A model generated the notes under the pieces. It saw nothing but the letters and a program-made list of their open reading frames with translations, ran no database searches and was not told the origin of the DNA. DNA of 11,749 nt from DAIDJM01 sp964250215 (GTDB taxonomy: Bacteria > Pseudomonadota > Alphaproteobacteria > Acetobacterales > Acetobacteraceae). The DNA lies in contig CAXUEX010000086.1 of assembly GCA_964250215.1 (NCBI GenBank), positions 1-11,749 on the forward strand, given 5' to 3'. Below are positions 6,639 to 11,749 of this stretch, one piece after another. The position numbers and the translations under genes were made by a program. How positions within the stretch are numbered: the first letter of the stretch is position 1; each line of letters starts with the position of its first letter.

Positions 6639-7852
6639 GACGCGCGCTCCGCCGCAATGCCGGTTGGCGTCTTCACCAAGCGCACACGCCGGGCATGGTC
6701 CTGCTTCGCCGCGATCAGACTGTCGCTGATCGTCTCCTCGATGGTACGCGTCAAATCGCGGGCCGAGGCCGCCGCCCCCAGCCGTTCCTGCCGGCGCATC
6801 ATGTCGAACAGCAGCGCCGGGTCGATGCCGCCTTCCGTCACCTCCAATCCGTAGCCCTGAATCATCGCCTCGATTTCCAGCGCCGCGACGCGCGCCACAT
6901 CCAGACCCTGCAGCGGCGCGAACACAAAAATCCGATCGATCCGGTTGAGCACTTCGGGCGCGAAGCCGCTGCGCTGGAGCGTCTCGACGGCGGCCTGGCG
7001 CAACGCGTCGTGATCGTCGGCGTGACGACGGGACAGTTCGGCAAGCTCTTCCGTGGCCGCATTGGAGGTCAACACGAACAACGCCCGGGATGCGGAAACC
7101 GTTTTGCCATCCGAGGCCTCGGTGATGTACCCGTCATTCCATGCGGTGAGAAACTTCTTCAGCACGTCCGGATGCGCTTTTTCGATTTCATCGAGCAGCA
7201 CAACGGCATCCGGCGATTCCTTGAGCCCCGCCGTCAGCCGGCCATAGCTGTCCGAGCCGACATATCCTTTCGGCGAGCCAAACAGCTGTGTGGCTGCATG
7301 CGGGGAGCTGAACTGCGTCATGTCCAGCTGCAGCAACCGGCGTTCCAGCGCCGCGGCGAGGCGCTTGGCCATGAACGTCTTTCCGGTGCCGGGCGGCCCG
7401 GCAAACAGGAATACGCCAACCGGCTTGCCGCGAACCGCCAGCGCAAGGCGGCGACGGATCTGCGCGGCAACGTCGCGACACACCGCGTCCTGGCCGATCA
7501 CCCTCGCCATCAGGCCCGTCGCAAGCGCCTCCGCATCGATCACCACGGCCGGAAGCTCGGCGGCCATCATGCTCTCAAGCGCCGCGCGATTGGTCAGCCG
7601 CGCCAACACGTCCATGATCAGCCCCCTTTTTTGCGGCCGGCGACCGACCGACTGGCGGGTTTCGAAGGCCAGCCCGGCCGCCAGGAGAATCCAGCACAAA
7701 CCCGAGACCGCCGCAAAGCCTGGCCACAAGCGGTGAAGCAGGCTTTCCACTCCTGCCAGCGAAACACCGAGCTGAATGGCCAACTGGACCACGGCGACAC
7801 CCAGAAACGCGACCATCACCAGCGGCATGGCGCGCTGAATCGCGTTCATCAT
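6635..7852 (-). CDS. Membrane-anchored single-ring AAA+ ATPase, ClpA/ClpB D2-like
   Basis: A 405-residue AAA+ protein. Two membrane segments lie at about 10-32 and 45-63, with a short linker, so the ATPase domain is held at the cytosolic face. The ATPase part begins with MARVIGQDAV (115-124). It has Walker A GPPGTGKT (152-159), the pore-loop GYVG (196-199), Walker B VVLLDEIEKAHPDV (217-230), sensor-1 asparagine (SN, 263-264), an arginine-finger segment FAPEVLNRID (297-306) and a C-terminal small domain with SARDLTRTIE. These are hallmarks of the D2 ring of ClpA/ClpB/ClpX-type unfoldases, where the GYVG tyrosine grips substrate polypeptide. ClpB D1 and the usual N-domain are absent. It starts with ATGATG overlapping the previous stop. 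No Clp protease-binding loop or peptidase gene is seen. I infer a membrane-tethered unfoldase or remodeller. Confidence 0.9.
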   Translation of the reverse strand: MMNAIQRAMPLVMVAFLGVAVVQLAIQLGVSLAGVESLLHRLWPGFAAVSGLCWILLAAGLAFETRQSVGRRPQKRGLIMDVLARLTNRAALESMMAAELPAVVIDAEALATGLMARVIGQDAVCRDVAAQIRRRLALAVRGKPVGVFLFAGPPGTGKTFMAKRLAAALERRLLQLDMTQFSSPHAATQLFGSPKGYVGSDSYGRLTAGLKESPDAVVLLDEIEKAHPDVLKKFLTAWNDGYITEASDGKTVSASRALFVLTSNAATEELAELSRRHADDHDALRQAAVETLQRSGFAPEVLNRIDRIFVFAPLQGLDVARVAALEIEAMIQGYGLEVTEGGIDPALLFDMMRRQERLGAAASARDLTRTIEETISDSLIAAKQDHARRVRLVKTPTGIAAERAS

Positions 7853-8430
7853 GGGATCGTCACCGGAATCGCCATTGTCTGTCCGACCTGTAGCGGCGGC
7901 AGCTTCAGCGTGCGCTCGCCGGCAACGATGCCGACCGTAACGCCGCCGCCGGTGCCCTGATCCACGCCGGTGAGTTGGAACTGGAGCGAGGCCGGCACCA
8001 CGAAGGCAATCCGTTGCGGCACATGCCGCAGGGGCACGGTCTGCGACAATCCCCCGCCTTCGATCCGGACGATGTCGCCGTCCTCGGCATCGCTGTCGAA
8101 CAATCCGATCCAGGCCATACGCACATGGCCGGCGGCAGAAGCAGCCTGCAACGCAGCCAATTCGGCTCCGGCAAGACCGGTCGCCTGCAATGCCGCAGCG
8201 ACGTCACCGGGCGCCACAGGATCAACGCGGAGCGGCAGCGCAGCCATCAGAGCGGCGCGCCGACGCTCGAGCTCCGCCGGCGAAACGTCGTCATGTTCCG
8301 TGGGCGCCGCGAACCGGAGCGCGGCCGCCGCGGCCACCAATGCCGTGCCCCCGAGAAGTGCCGCCCGGCGCGGCAGGGCGCCATCTGCTGGTTCTGGCGC
8401 CGGGGTCGGCGCCGCTTGCGGGTCACTCAT
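7849..8430 (-). CDS. Exported or anchored protein with Tat-like signal, first gene of the AAA+ operon
   Basis: A 193-residue protein I do not recognise. After a proline/alanine-rich start comes PRRAALLGGTALVAAAAALRF (about 24-44), a twin-arginine-like leader that is either cleaved or kept as an anchor. Next is a charged helix (PAELERRRAALMAAL) and an alanine-rich helical stretch. The last 90 residues are strand-rich and glycine-rich (IVRIEGGGLSQTVPL, QLTGVDQGTGGGVTVGIVAG, and a final VGQTMAIPVTIP), suggesting a beta-sandwich domain outside the cytoplasm. The stop overlaps the ATPase start (ATGA), a sign of translational coupling and of a working relation with the ATPase. No good Shine-Dalgarno is visible before ATG 8430, which fits the very short leader predicted from the promoter at 8445-8472. 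Confidence 0.75.
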   Translation of the reverse strand: MSDPQAAPTPAPEPADGALPRRAALLGGTALVAAAAALRFAAPTEHDDVSPAELERRRAALMAALPLRVDPVAPGDVAAALQATGLAGAELAALQAASAAGHVRMAWIGLFDSDAEDGDIVRIEGGGLSQTVPLRHVPQRIAFVVPASLQFQLTGVDQGTGGGVTVGIVAGERTLKLPPLQVGQTMAIPVTIP

Positions 8431-8442
8431 GGTCGGGCATCA

Positions 8443-8472
8443 TTTGTTTACACAAACGATTCGAGCGGTCAA
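8443..8472 (-). promoter_or_regulatory. Candidate promoter and operator of the four-gene operon
   Basis: On the minus strand TTGACC (8472-8467) and TAAACA (8450-8445) are separated by 16 nt and could serve as -35 and -10 elements. Transcription would start about 8 nt before the ATG at 8430. An inverted repeat TTTGT-TTAC-ACAAA (8443-8456) overlaps the -10 and could bind a repressor. The -10 is a poor match to consensus, so this is a weak prediction. Confidence 0.35.
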
Positions 8473-8517
8473 GCCGAAGCGGAGACACGCCGCGCCCGGA
8501 ACCCGACGCTTGACGGA

Positions 8518-8621
8518 TCGGCATGGATTTTCTCAGCCGCGTCCATGCCTGGATCTCGTTCTCCTCGAACACGCTGATCCTGCAATACCCGCCCACGCCC
8601 TCGCCCGCCGATTGATCCGCC
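8518..8621 (+). repeat. 104-bp direct repeat, copy 2 (detached protease gene tail)
   Basis: This is the second copy of 5260-5363, with 102 of 104 bases identical. It still encodes MDFLSRVHAWISF and the rest of the protease C-terminus up to the same TGA, but no protease sequence precedes it. It lies just outside the promoter end of the four-gene operon. Both mismatches are synonymous in the protease frame, so it derives from a copy that was once coding. Confidence 0.95.
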
Positions 8622-8653
8622 TCAGCGCGTGTTGCAAAACCCGCTGCGCTGAG
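8621..8653. repeat. Stem-loop directly after the detached protease tail
   Basis: CTCAGCGC (8621-8628) and GCGCTGAG (8646-8653) form a perfect 8-bp stem around a 17-nt loop. It starts at the last base of the 104-bp repeat. There is no U-tract, so it is more likely part of a repeat or a recombination joint than a terminator. Confidence 0.6.
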
Positions 8654-8658
8654 GTCGC

Positions 8659-8694
8659 CGTCATTGCGAAGAGCGCTTGCGACGAAGCAATCCA
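8659..8694. repeat. REP-like dispersed palindromic repeat
   Basis: The stretch opens CGTCATTGCG and closes GAAGCAATCCA, with GAAGAGCGCTTGCGAC between. I recognise the pattern GTCATTGCGA...GAAGCAATCCA as a very common intergenic palindrome in alphaproteobacteria; its spurious translation MDCFVAS appears here on the minus strand. It fills the gap between the detached protease tail and the Spy-like gene. Apart from this, the hairpin and the promoter, I see nothing in 8431-8783. Confidence 0.7.
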
Positions 8695-8783
8695 TGCCAG
8701 CAACGCGGTGCCGCTCGCCTGCACGGCAACGGCGTCACCGCGGTAAATCTGGATGACCGGTCAACAACCCCCGAGATTTGGTA

Positions 8784-9251
8784 TTATTCCTCGTCGTCGC
8801 CGCCCATCAGCGCGTGCTCCTGCGCATGCAGGCTGGCCAGCTTCTTGTGCAGATCGGCCGCCTGGGCCATCTGCGCCGGCGTCAGCAGCGCGCGGATCTG
8901 CAGCATCGCCTGCACGTGGATCTTGTCCAGTTGCTGCCGCAGCGCATCCTGCTGTTGCAGAACAGGATCGAACTGCGCCTCCGTCAGGTCGCCGCCGCTC
9001 AGCATCTGGTCCGCCATCTGCTCATGCAGGCCGCGCAGCTTCTGCATCGCCGGCCGCGCCTGCTCGAACGACGATTTCACGATCGCATGCACCTTGTCGC
9101 GCTGCTCGTCGGTCAGGTTCAGCCCGTGCAGGATGGCCATGCCTTCCAGGTGATGCCCCATGGACATCTCCTGCGCCGCCACGCCCGGCACCCGCGCCAG
9201 CAGCAACGCCGCCGCCACCGCACCCGCCCGCAAACCGCTCGAAATCCGCAT
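8784..9251 (-). CDS. Spy/CpxP-like periplasmic protein with LTxxQ motifs
   Basis: A 155-residue exported, helix-rich protein. A Sec signal peptide covers about 1-26 (ending GVAAQ). The mature part carries three L-T-x-x-Q motifs: LTDEQ (46-50), LTEAQ (89-93) and LTPAQ (123-127), the hallmark of the Spy/CpxP family. Members are periplasmic chaperones or stress and metal sensors. His and Met are frequent (MSMGHHLEGMAILHG near 29-43), which could allow metal binding, and the C-terminus is acidic (GGDDEE). GGGAG lies 7 nt before the ATG. It is divergent from the small DUF6496-like gene; the 141-bp gap between them holds no other feature I can support. No two-component regulator gene is adjacent, so regulation is unknown. 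Confidence 0.85.
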   Translation of the reverse strand: MRISSGLRAGAVAAALLLARVPGVAAQEMSMGHHLEGMAILHGLNLTDEQRDKVHAIVKSSFEQARPAMQKLRGLHEQMADQMLSGGDLTEAQFDPVLQQQDALRQQLDKIHVQAMLQIRALLTPAQMAQAADLHKKLASLHAQEHALMGGDDEE

Positions 9252-9392
9252 GACCGCACTCCCTTCCCTGTTGCCGCGCCAGCTTACGCGCGTGGCCGCG
9301 CCGGCGCTCTCCGCAAATCGTGACGAAAGATCGCGGCCACCGCCAGCCCCCGCCCCCGTTCCCTCTCACGCAATCGGCAACGGAGCCTGCTT

Positions 9393-9569
9393 ATGCCCAA
9401 GGAATCCCCGGCGCAGCAGCGCAAGGTTCAGCGCGTGATGCACGAGTTCAAGGAAGGCGACCTGCACAGCGGCGGCGGCAACCGCACCGTGAAAAACCCC
9501 AGACAAGCCATCGCCATCGCGCTGCGCGAGGCCGGCGTGCCGCCGAAAAAGCCGAACGCCAAGCACTGA
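9393..9569 (+). CDS. Small basic DUF6496-like protein
   Basis: A 58-residue basic protein with a good RBS (GGAG, 7 nt before ATG). The sequence runs MPKESPAQQRKVQRVMHEFK, then EGDLHSGGG, then VKNPRQAIAIALREAG and a lysine-rich end. The order 'KVxxVMHEFKxGxLxSGxG...V.xxxQAIAIALxEAG' matches what I know as the DUF6496 family, small proteins of unknown function widespread in proteobacteria, often compared with stress or nucleoid-associated small proteins. No signal peptide, so cytosolic. It stands alone; the next gene downstream begins 124 bp later with its own RBS. Confidence 0.8.
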   Translation: MPKESPAQQRKVQRVMHEFKEGDLHSGGGNRTVKNPRQAIAIALREAGVPPKKPNAKH

Positions 9570-9627
9570 GCGGCGGAAATCGCCGGTCCGATCGAGGGTG
9601 TGAGCCGCGTCACAGCGCCGGCCCAGC

Positions 9628-9690
9628 GGGAACTCCATAACCGTTCGCACGGAAGCGGTCGTCGCTTCACGATGCAACCAAGGAGTTCCC
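9628..9690 (+). promoter_or_regulatory. Inverted repeat that would cover the RBS of the next gene
   Basis: GGGAACTCC (9628-9636) and GGAGTTCCC (9682-9690) are perfect 9-bp complements, 45 nt apart. The right arm contains most of the AGGAG Shine-Dalgarno (9681-9685) of the gene starting at 9694. In the mRNA the pairing would hide the ribosome site, which could give on-off control of translation. As a DNA site it could also be an operator. Confidence 0.45.
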
Positions 9691-9693
9691 ATC

Positions 9694-10212
9694 ATGTCTC
9701 GTTTCGCCATCGCCTGTCTGCTCGCCACGGTCTCCGCGGCCGCGCACGCCCAGGTCCTCGTCTCCGCCGACAACGAACACACGCAGATCTATGCCAACAA
9801 TGCCGACAGCCTGTTTGCGCTGGATGGCACGAACACCGCGCTGAGCTTCCGCACCACGAAGGCCAACGAAGTGGTGCAGTTCAGCTTCGCCGCCGCCCGT
9901 TGCGGCATCCAGCAGACCGCTGCGGCCACCGCATCGCAGCTGAACGAAAGCTTTGCCCAGGGCTTCTTCTATCTCGACGGCGCCCTGGTGAACACGGCCG
10001 ACGGCTCTGCACTCACGCTGTGCTACCACAACAGCTACCCGCAGGCGCCGTATTACACCGACTGGTCCACCGGCCAGATGCAGCAGCGCATCGTGGTGCC
10101 CACACCCGGCCTGCACAGCTTCGGCGTGCTGCTGCAAGTGTTCGGCAGTTTCGGTGACGGCACGAACATCGTCCCGGTGCTCGGCCAGACCCACGCCGAG
10201 GTGCGCAAATAG
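9694..10212 (+). CDS. Secreted protein of unknown function
   Basis: A 172-residue exported protein I do not recognise. A clear Sec signal peptide (1-19, ending AHA) is followed by a strand-rich mature domain with many aromatic, Asn and Thr residues. Two cysteines (C70 in ARCGIQ and C110 in LTLCYHN) could form one disulfide. The end, TPGLHSFGVLLQVF then GDGTNIVPVLGQTHAEV, looks like paired strands; the whole resembles a jelly-roll or immunoglobulin-like fold (inference). AGGAG ends 8 nt before the ATG but may be masked by an inverted repeat. A strong terminator follows 23 nt after the stop. It appears to be a single-gene unit. Confidence 0.8.
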   Translation: MSRFAIACLLATVSAAAHAQVLVSADNEHTQIYANNADSLFALDGTNTALSFRTTKANEVVQFSFAAARCGIQQTAAATASQLNESFAQGFFYLDGALVNTADGSALTLCYHNSYPQAPYYTDWSTGQMQQRIVVPTPGLHSFGVLLQVFGSFGDGTNIVPVLGQTHAEVRK

Positions 10213-10235
10213 GCGAAAGCGTCTGAAATCAACCG

Positions 10236-10266
10236 ACCCCGGGTGCACATCGCCAGCACCCGGGGT
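10236..10266. terminator. Bidirectional terminator between convergent genes
   Basis: ACCCCGGGTGC (10236-10246) and GCACCCGGGGT (10256-10266) form a perfect 11-bp GC-rich stem with a 9-nt loop. On the plus strand TGTTCGTTCC follows; on the minus strand a T-rich CGGTTGATTT follows. It lies 23 nt after the secreted-protein stop and 9 nt after the stop of the minus-strand glycine-zipper gene, so it can serve both. Confidence 0.8.
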
Positions 10267-10275
10267 TGTTCGTTC

Positions 10276-10506
10276 CTAAAGCTGCGGCGGATTGGCCGGC
10301 GGCGGATTCTGCGCCTGCGCCGCCTGCTCCCGCTGCTTCTTCACCGCTTCATGGTGCCCAACCGCGCAGCCCGCGGCCGCGCCCAGCACGCCGTGGTGCC
10401 CGGCCACGTGACCAGCCACGCCGCCAACCGCCGCACCCGTCACACAGCCCGCATAGGCCGGGCTTGCCGCAAGCGCCACGATCGCAATCCCCCAAAGACT
10501 CCGCAT
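10276..10506 (-). CDS. Small exported glycine-zipper protein
   Basis: A 76-residue protein with a signal peptide (1-19, ending AYA). It is followed by a glycine-rich membrane-interacting stretch, GAAVGGVAGHVAGHHGVLGA (24-43), and AAAGCAVGHH. The G-x-x-x-G spacing is that of glycine-zipper segments in small envelope proteins. The C-terminus is a charged helix (HHEAVKKQREQAAQ) and a proline-rich tail. Two cysteines (C21, C47) and several His-His pairs could bind metal or form a disulfide; C21 follows YAG, a poor lipobox. ATG 10506 is chosen because AGGAGG precedes it by 7 nt and it begins the signal peptide; a longer frame upstream to 10623 is not supported. It is divergent from the methyltransferase-like gene. 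Function unknown. Confidence 0.8.
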   Translation of the reverse strand: MRSLWGIAIVALAASPAYAGCVTGAAVGGVAGHVAGHHGVLGAAAGCAVGHHEAVKKQREQAAQAQNPPPANPPQL

Positions 10507-10564
10507 TCCGCCCCTCCTGGTGTACCCCGCCGAAACGCCGTTCCCGCACCCGGGGTTCCGCCCA

Positions 10565-11320
10565 ATGCCGTCCCCGTCCCACCAGGCCGAGCCAAACGCC
10601 ACTTCGCACAGGCTGGCGGCCATCGCGCAATGCCACCACCCGGAATTCCATCAACGCCGCCTCACCCTGCTCCATTTCGGCGGCGAGGACGGCTGCACCG
10701 CCCGCGATCTGGCCGCGCTGCCGGATTTCGCGGTCACCGCGGCCGACACGCACGAGGCAGCCACCATGGGTCAGCAACAAATGCCGCAACTGCGCATCCC
10801 GGCAACACCGGAGGAACTGCTCACCAGCCGTTTCGACGTGATCGCCGTGACGGATTTTTTCTGCCGCACGCCGGATGCGCTCTTCGCGCGCTGGCTCGCC
10901 GCGCTGTATTACAATCTGCAACGCAACGGTCTGCTGGTTTTCGCCACCGCGGGCCGCGCGGTGCACCAAAGCGCCGGCACCCCCTTTCTCGAACGCGAAG
11001 GCTTCCGGTTCGCCCATGAAAACGCCGGCCGCATGATCGTCACCCCCGCCTACGTGATCGACCGCATCGACGAATGCCCCAACGCCGAGCTCGTGCGCTA
11101 CGAAAGCGGCGGCTGGAACCATGCCCGGGATCTTTGGATCGTGCGCAAAACCGGCAGCCATTTCGCCCGCCGCGCCCTGCCGCAGCACCAGGGATTGCTC
11201 GAACAGATCGCCGCGCTGGAAGCCGCGCGCGAAACCATGCGAGCCTCCACCTCCTGGCGCCTCACCGCCCCGCTGCGCGCCGCCGGCCACCTGTTTGCGA
11301 GCTGGAAGCCCCCACGGTAA
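10565..11320 (+). CDS. SAM-dependent methyltransferase-like protein with polysaccharide-enzyme tail
   Basis: A 251-residue cytosolic protein with a class I methyltransferase layout. A glycine-poor motif I reads LLHFGGEDG (35-43). An acidic residue ends strand 2 (D61 in TAADTHE). Then FDVIAVTD (90-97), a helix LFARWLAALYYNLQRNG and the strand LLVFATAG follow. The C-terminus EAARETMRASTSWRLTAPLR is a tail I know from glycosyltransferases and methyltransferases of surface-polysaccharide clusters. Motif I (HFGGEDG) departs from the usual D/E-x-G-x-G-x-G, so SAM binding may be altered or lost. ATG 10565 is used; a GTG at 10520 would add 15 residues without an RBS. The partial sulfotransferase-like gene downstream on the other strand fits a role in modifying surface glycans (inference). 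Confidence 0.65.
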   Translation: MPSPSHQAEPNATSHRLAAIAQCHHPEFHQRRLTLLHFGGEDGCTARDLAALPDFAVTAADTHEAATMGQQQMPQLRIPATPEELLTSRFDVIAVTDFFCRTPDALFARWLAALYYNLQRNGLLVFATAGRAVHQSAGTPFLEREGFRFAHENAGRMIVTPAYVIDRIDECPNAELVRYESGGWNHARDLWIVRKTGSHFARRALPQHQGLLEQIAALEAARETMRASTSWRLTAPLRAAGHLFASWKPPR

Positions 11321-11329
11321 GCGCCCAAT

Positions 11330-11749
11330 TCAGAACCCCGCCAGCAAATCCGCCAGCCGCTCCCCCAGCCGTCCCGCCGGCCGCCGCTCGGCCCACTCCG
11401 CCGCGAAACCGGCCAGAAATCCGCTGTCCACCTCGCGCTCCCGCACCGCCGCACGTTCCAGCCCCGTTCCGGCCTGCGCATCCTCCGCCATCACCGCTGC
11501 CAGCGCCGCCGCATCCACCTCGCGGCCCACCAGCCCGCCCACCACGCACGCCGGCGCCGACACCAGTTGCTCGAACCAAACGATCTCCGGCGGCCGCCCC
11601 GCCCGCCGCAGCCGGTCCACCGCCACCAGCGCATCGCGCAAAATCTGCGCCACGATGTCCGGCGGCTCGGCAAACGCCCGGTGCCGCGAAAGCGCCCAAG
11701 CGTCGCGCTCGCGGAACAAGAACACCGCGCGCGTTCCACCAACCGGCGC
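11330..11749 (-). CDS. Sulfotransferase-like protein, C-terminal part
   Basis: An open frame of 139 residues continues past the right edge, so the start and the 5'-phosphosulfate loop are outside. The visible part begins APVGGTRAVFLFRERDAWAL, which resembles the sulfotransferase segment with a strand followed by R-[DE]-P-x-x-[VA]-x-S-R (3'-phosphate-binding region of PAPS). Later IVWFEQLVSAP matches the 'LRYEDLxxDP' strand-helix of the same family. The remainder is alanine-rich helix. The match is by pattern only and other P-loop enzymes of polysaccharide clusters are possible. It converges with the methyltransferase-like gene, with 9 bp between the stops. Confidence 0.5.
   Translation of the reverse strand, partial: APVGGTRAVFLFRERDAWALSRHRAFAEPPDIVAQILRDALVAVDRLRRAGRPPEIVWFEQLVSAPACVVGGLVGREVDAAALAAVMAEDAQAGTGLERAAVREREVDSGFLAGFAAEWAERRPAGRLGERLADLLAGF

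Noticed and set aside
6361..6657. Minus-strand frame of 98 codons starting with a TTG near the ATPase end
   Set aside because: It overlaps both operon genes in a third frame, is Arg/His-rich and shows no membrane or domain pattern; the frame ending at 5793 has the coherent anchor.
5260..8621. Reading the 104-bp repeats as attL/attR of a site-specific integrative element
   Set aside because: No integrase or recombinase gene lies between them and no core crossover site can be recognised; kept only as one hypothesis for the rearrangement.
8423..8695. Minus-strand frame beginning MDCFVAS through the repeat region
   Set aside because: This is the known spurious translation of a REP-like repeat, continued through the reverse of the protease tail.
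1..11749. CRISPR array, tRNA, rRNA, insertion sequence
   Set aside because: No regularly spaced short repeats, no cloverleaf or rRNA-like stretches and no transposase frames were seen on either strand.

Overview
The window is a high-GC bacterial chromosome segment. Codon use (mostly G or C in third positions), short Shine-Dalgarno-led genes, dispersed palindromic repeats and the gene content point to an alphaproteobacterium. Acetobacteraceae/Rhodospirillales is the best guess, from general resemblance only; there is no rRNA or tRNA to confirm it.

Left part (1-2623): the 5' end of a minus-strand MBL-fold hydrolase lies divergent from a zinc-free NADPH:quinone oxidoreductase-like gene. A dispersed repeat built of nested palindromes follows, then an acyl-CoA dehydrogenase. 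Middle (2748-5426): a secreted seven-repeat GloVer-type protein with two more decayed repeats behind it, a periplasmic two-domain aspartyl protease, and a 66-bp fragment matching the 3' end of an acyl-CoA dehydrogenase.

Core of interest (5454-8430, minus strand): a compact four-gene operon. It runs from a Tat-like-signal protein, to a membrane-anchored single-ring AAA+ ATPase of the ClpA/ClpB D2 type (Walker A, Walker B, sensor 1 and GYVG pore loop visible), to a single-pass membrane protein with a probable non-ATG start, to a small DUF3467-like protein. Gene junctions overlap by 3-4 nt or are 15 nt apart. I do not recognise this combination. It reads as an envelope-tethered protein-threading machine with two exported partners and one cytosolic partner. 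The operon sits between two near-identical 104-bp copies of the protease gene's 3' end, so it looks inserted or rearranged.

Right part (8518-11749): the second protease tail, a stem-loop and a REP-like repeat come first. They are followed by a Spy/CpxP-like periplasmic protein (minus), a small DUF6496-like protein (plus), a secreted protein of unknown function (plus), a strong convergent terminator, a small exported glycine-zipper protein (minus), a degenerate-looking SAM methyltransferase with a tail common in surface-polysaccharide enzymes (plus), and the C-terminal part of a sulfotransferase-like protein (minus).

No integrase, transposase, CRISPR array or RNA gene was found. Genes outside the four-gene core look like ordinary single or paired transcription units.
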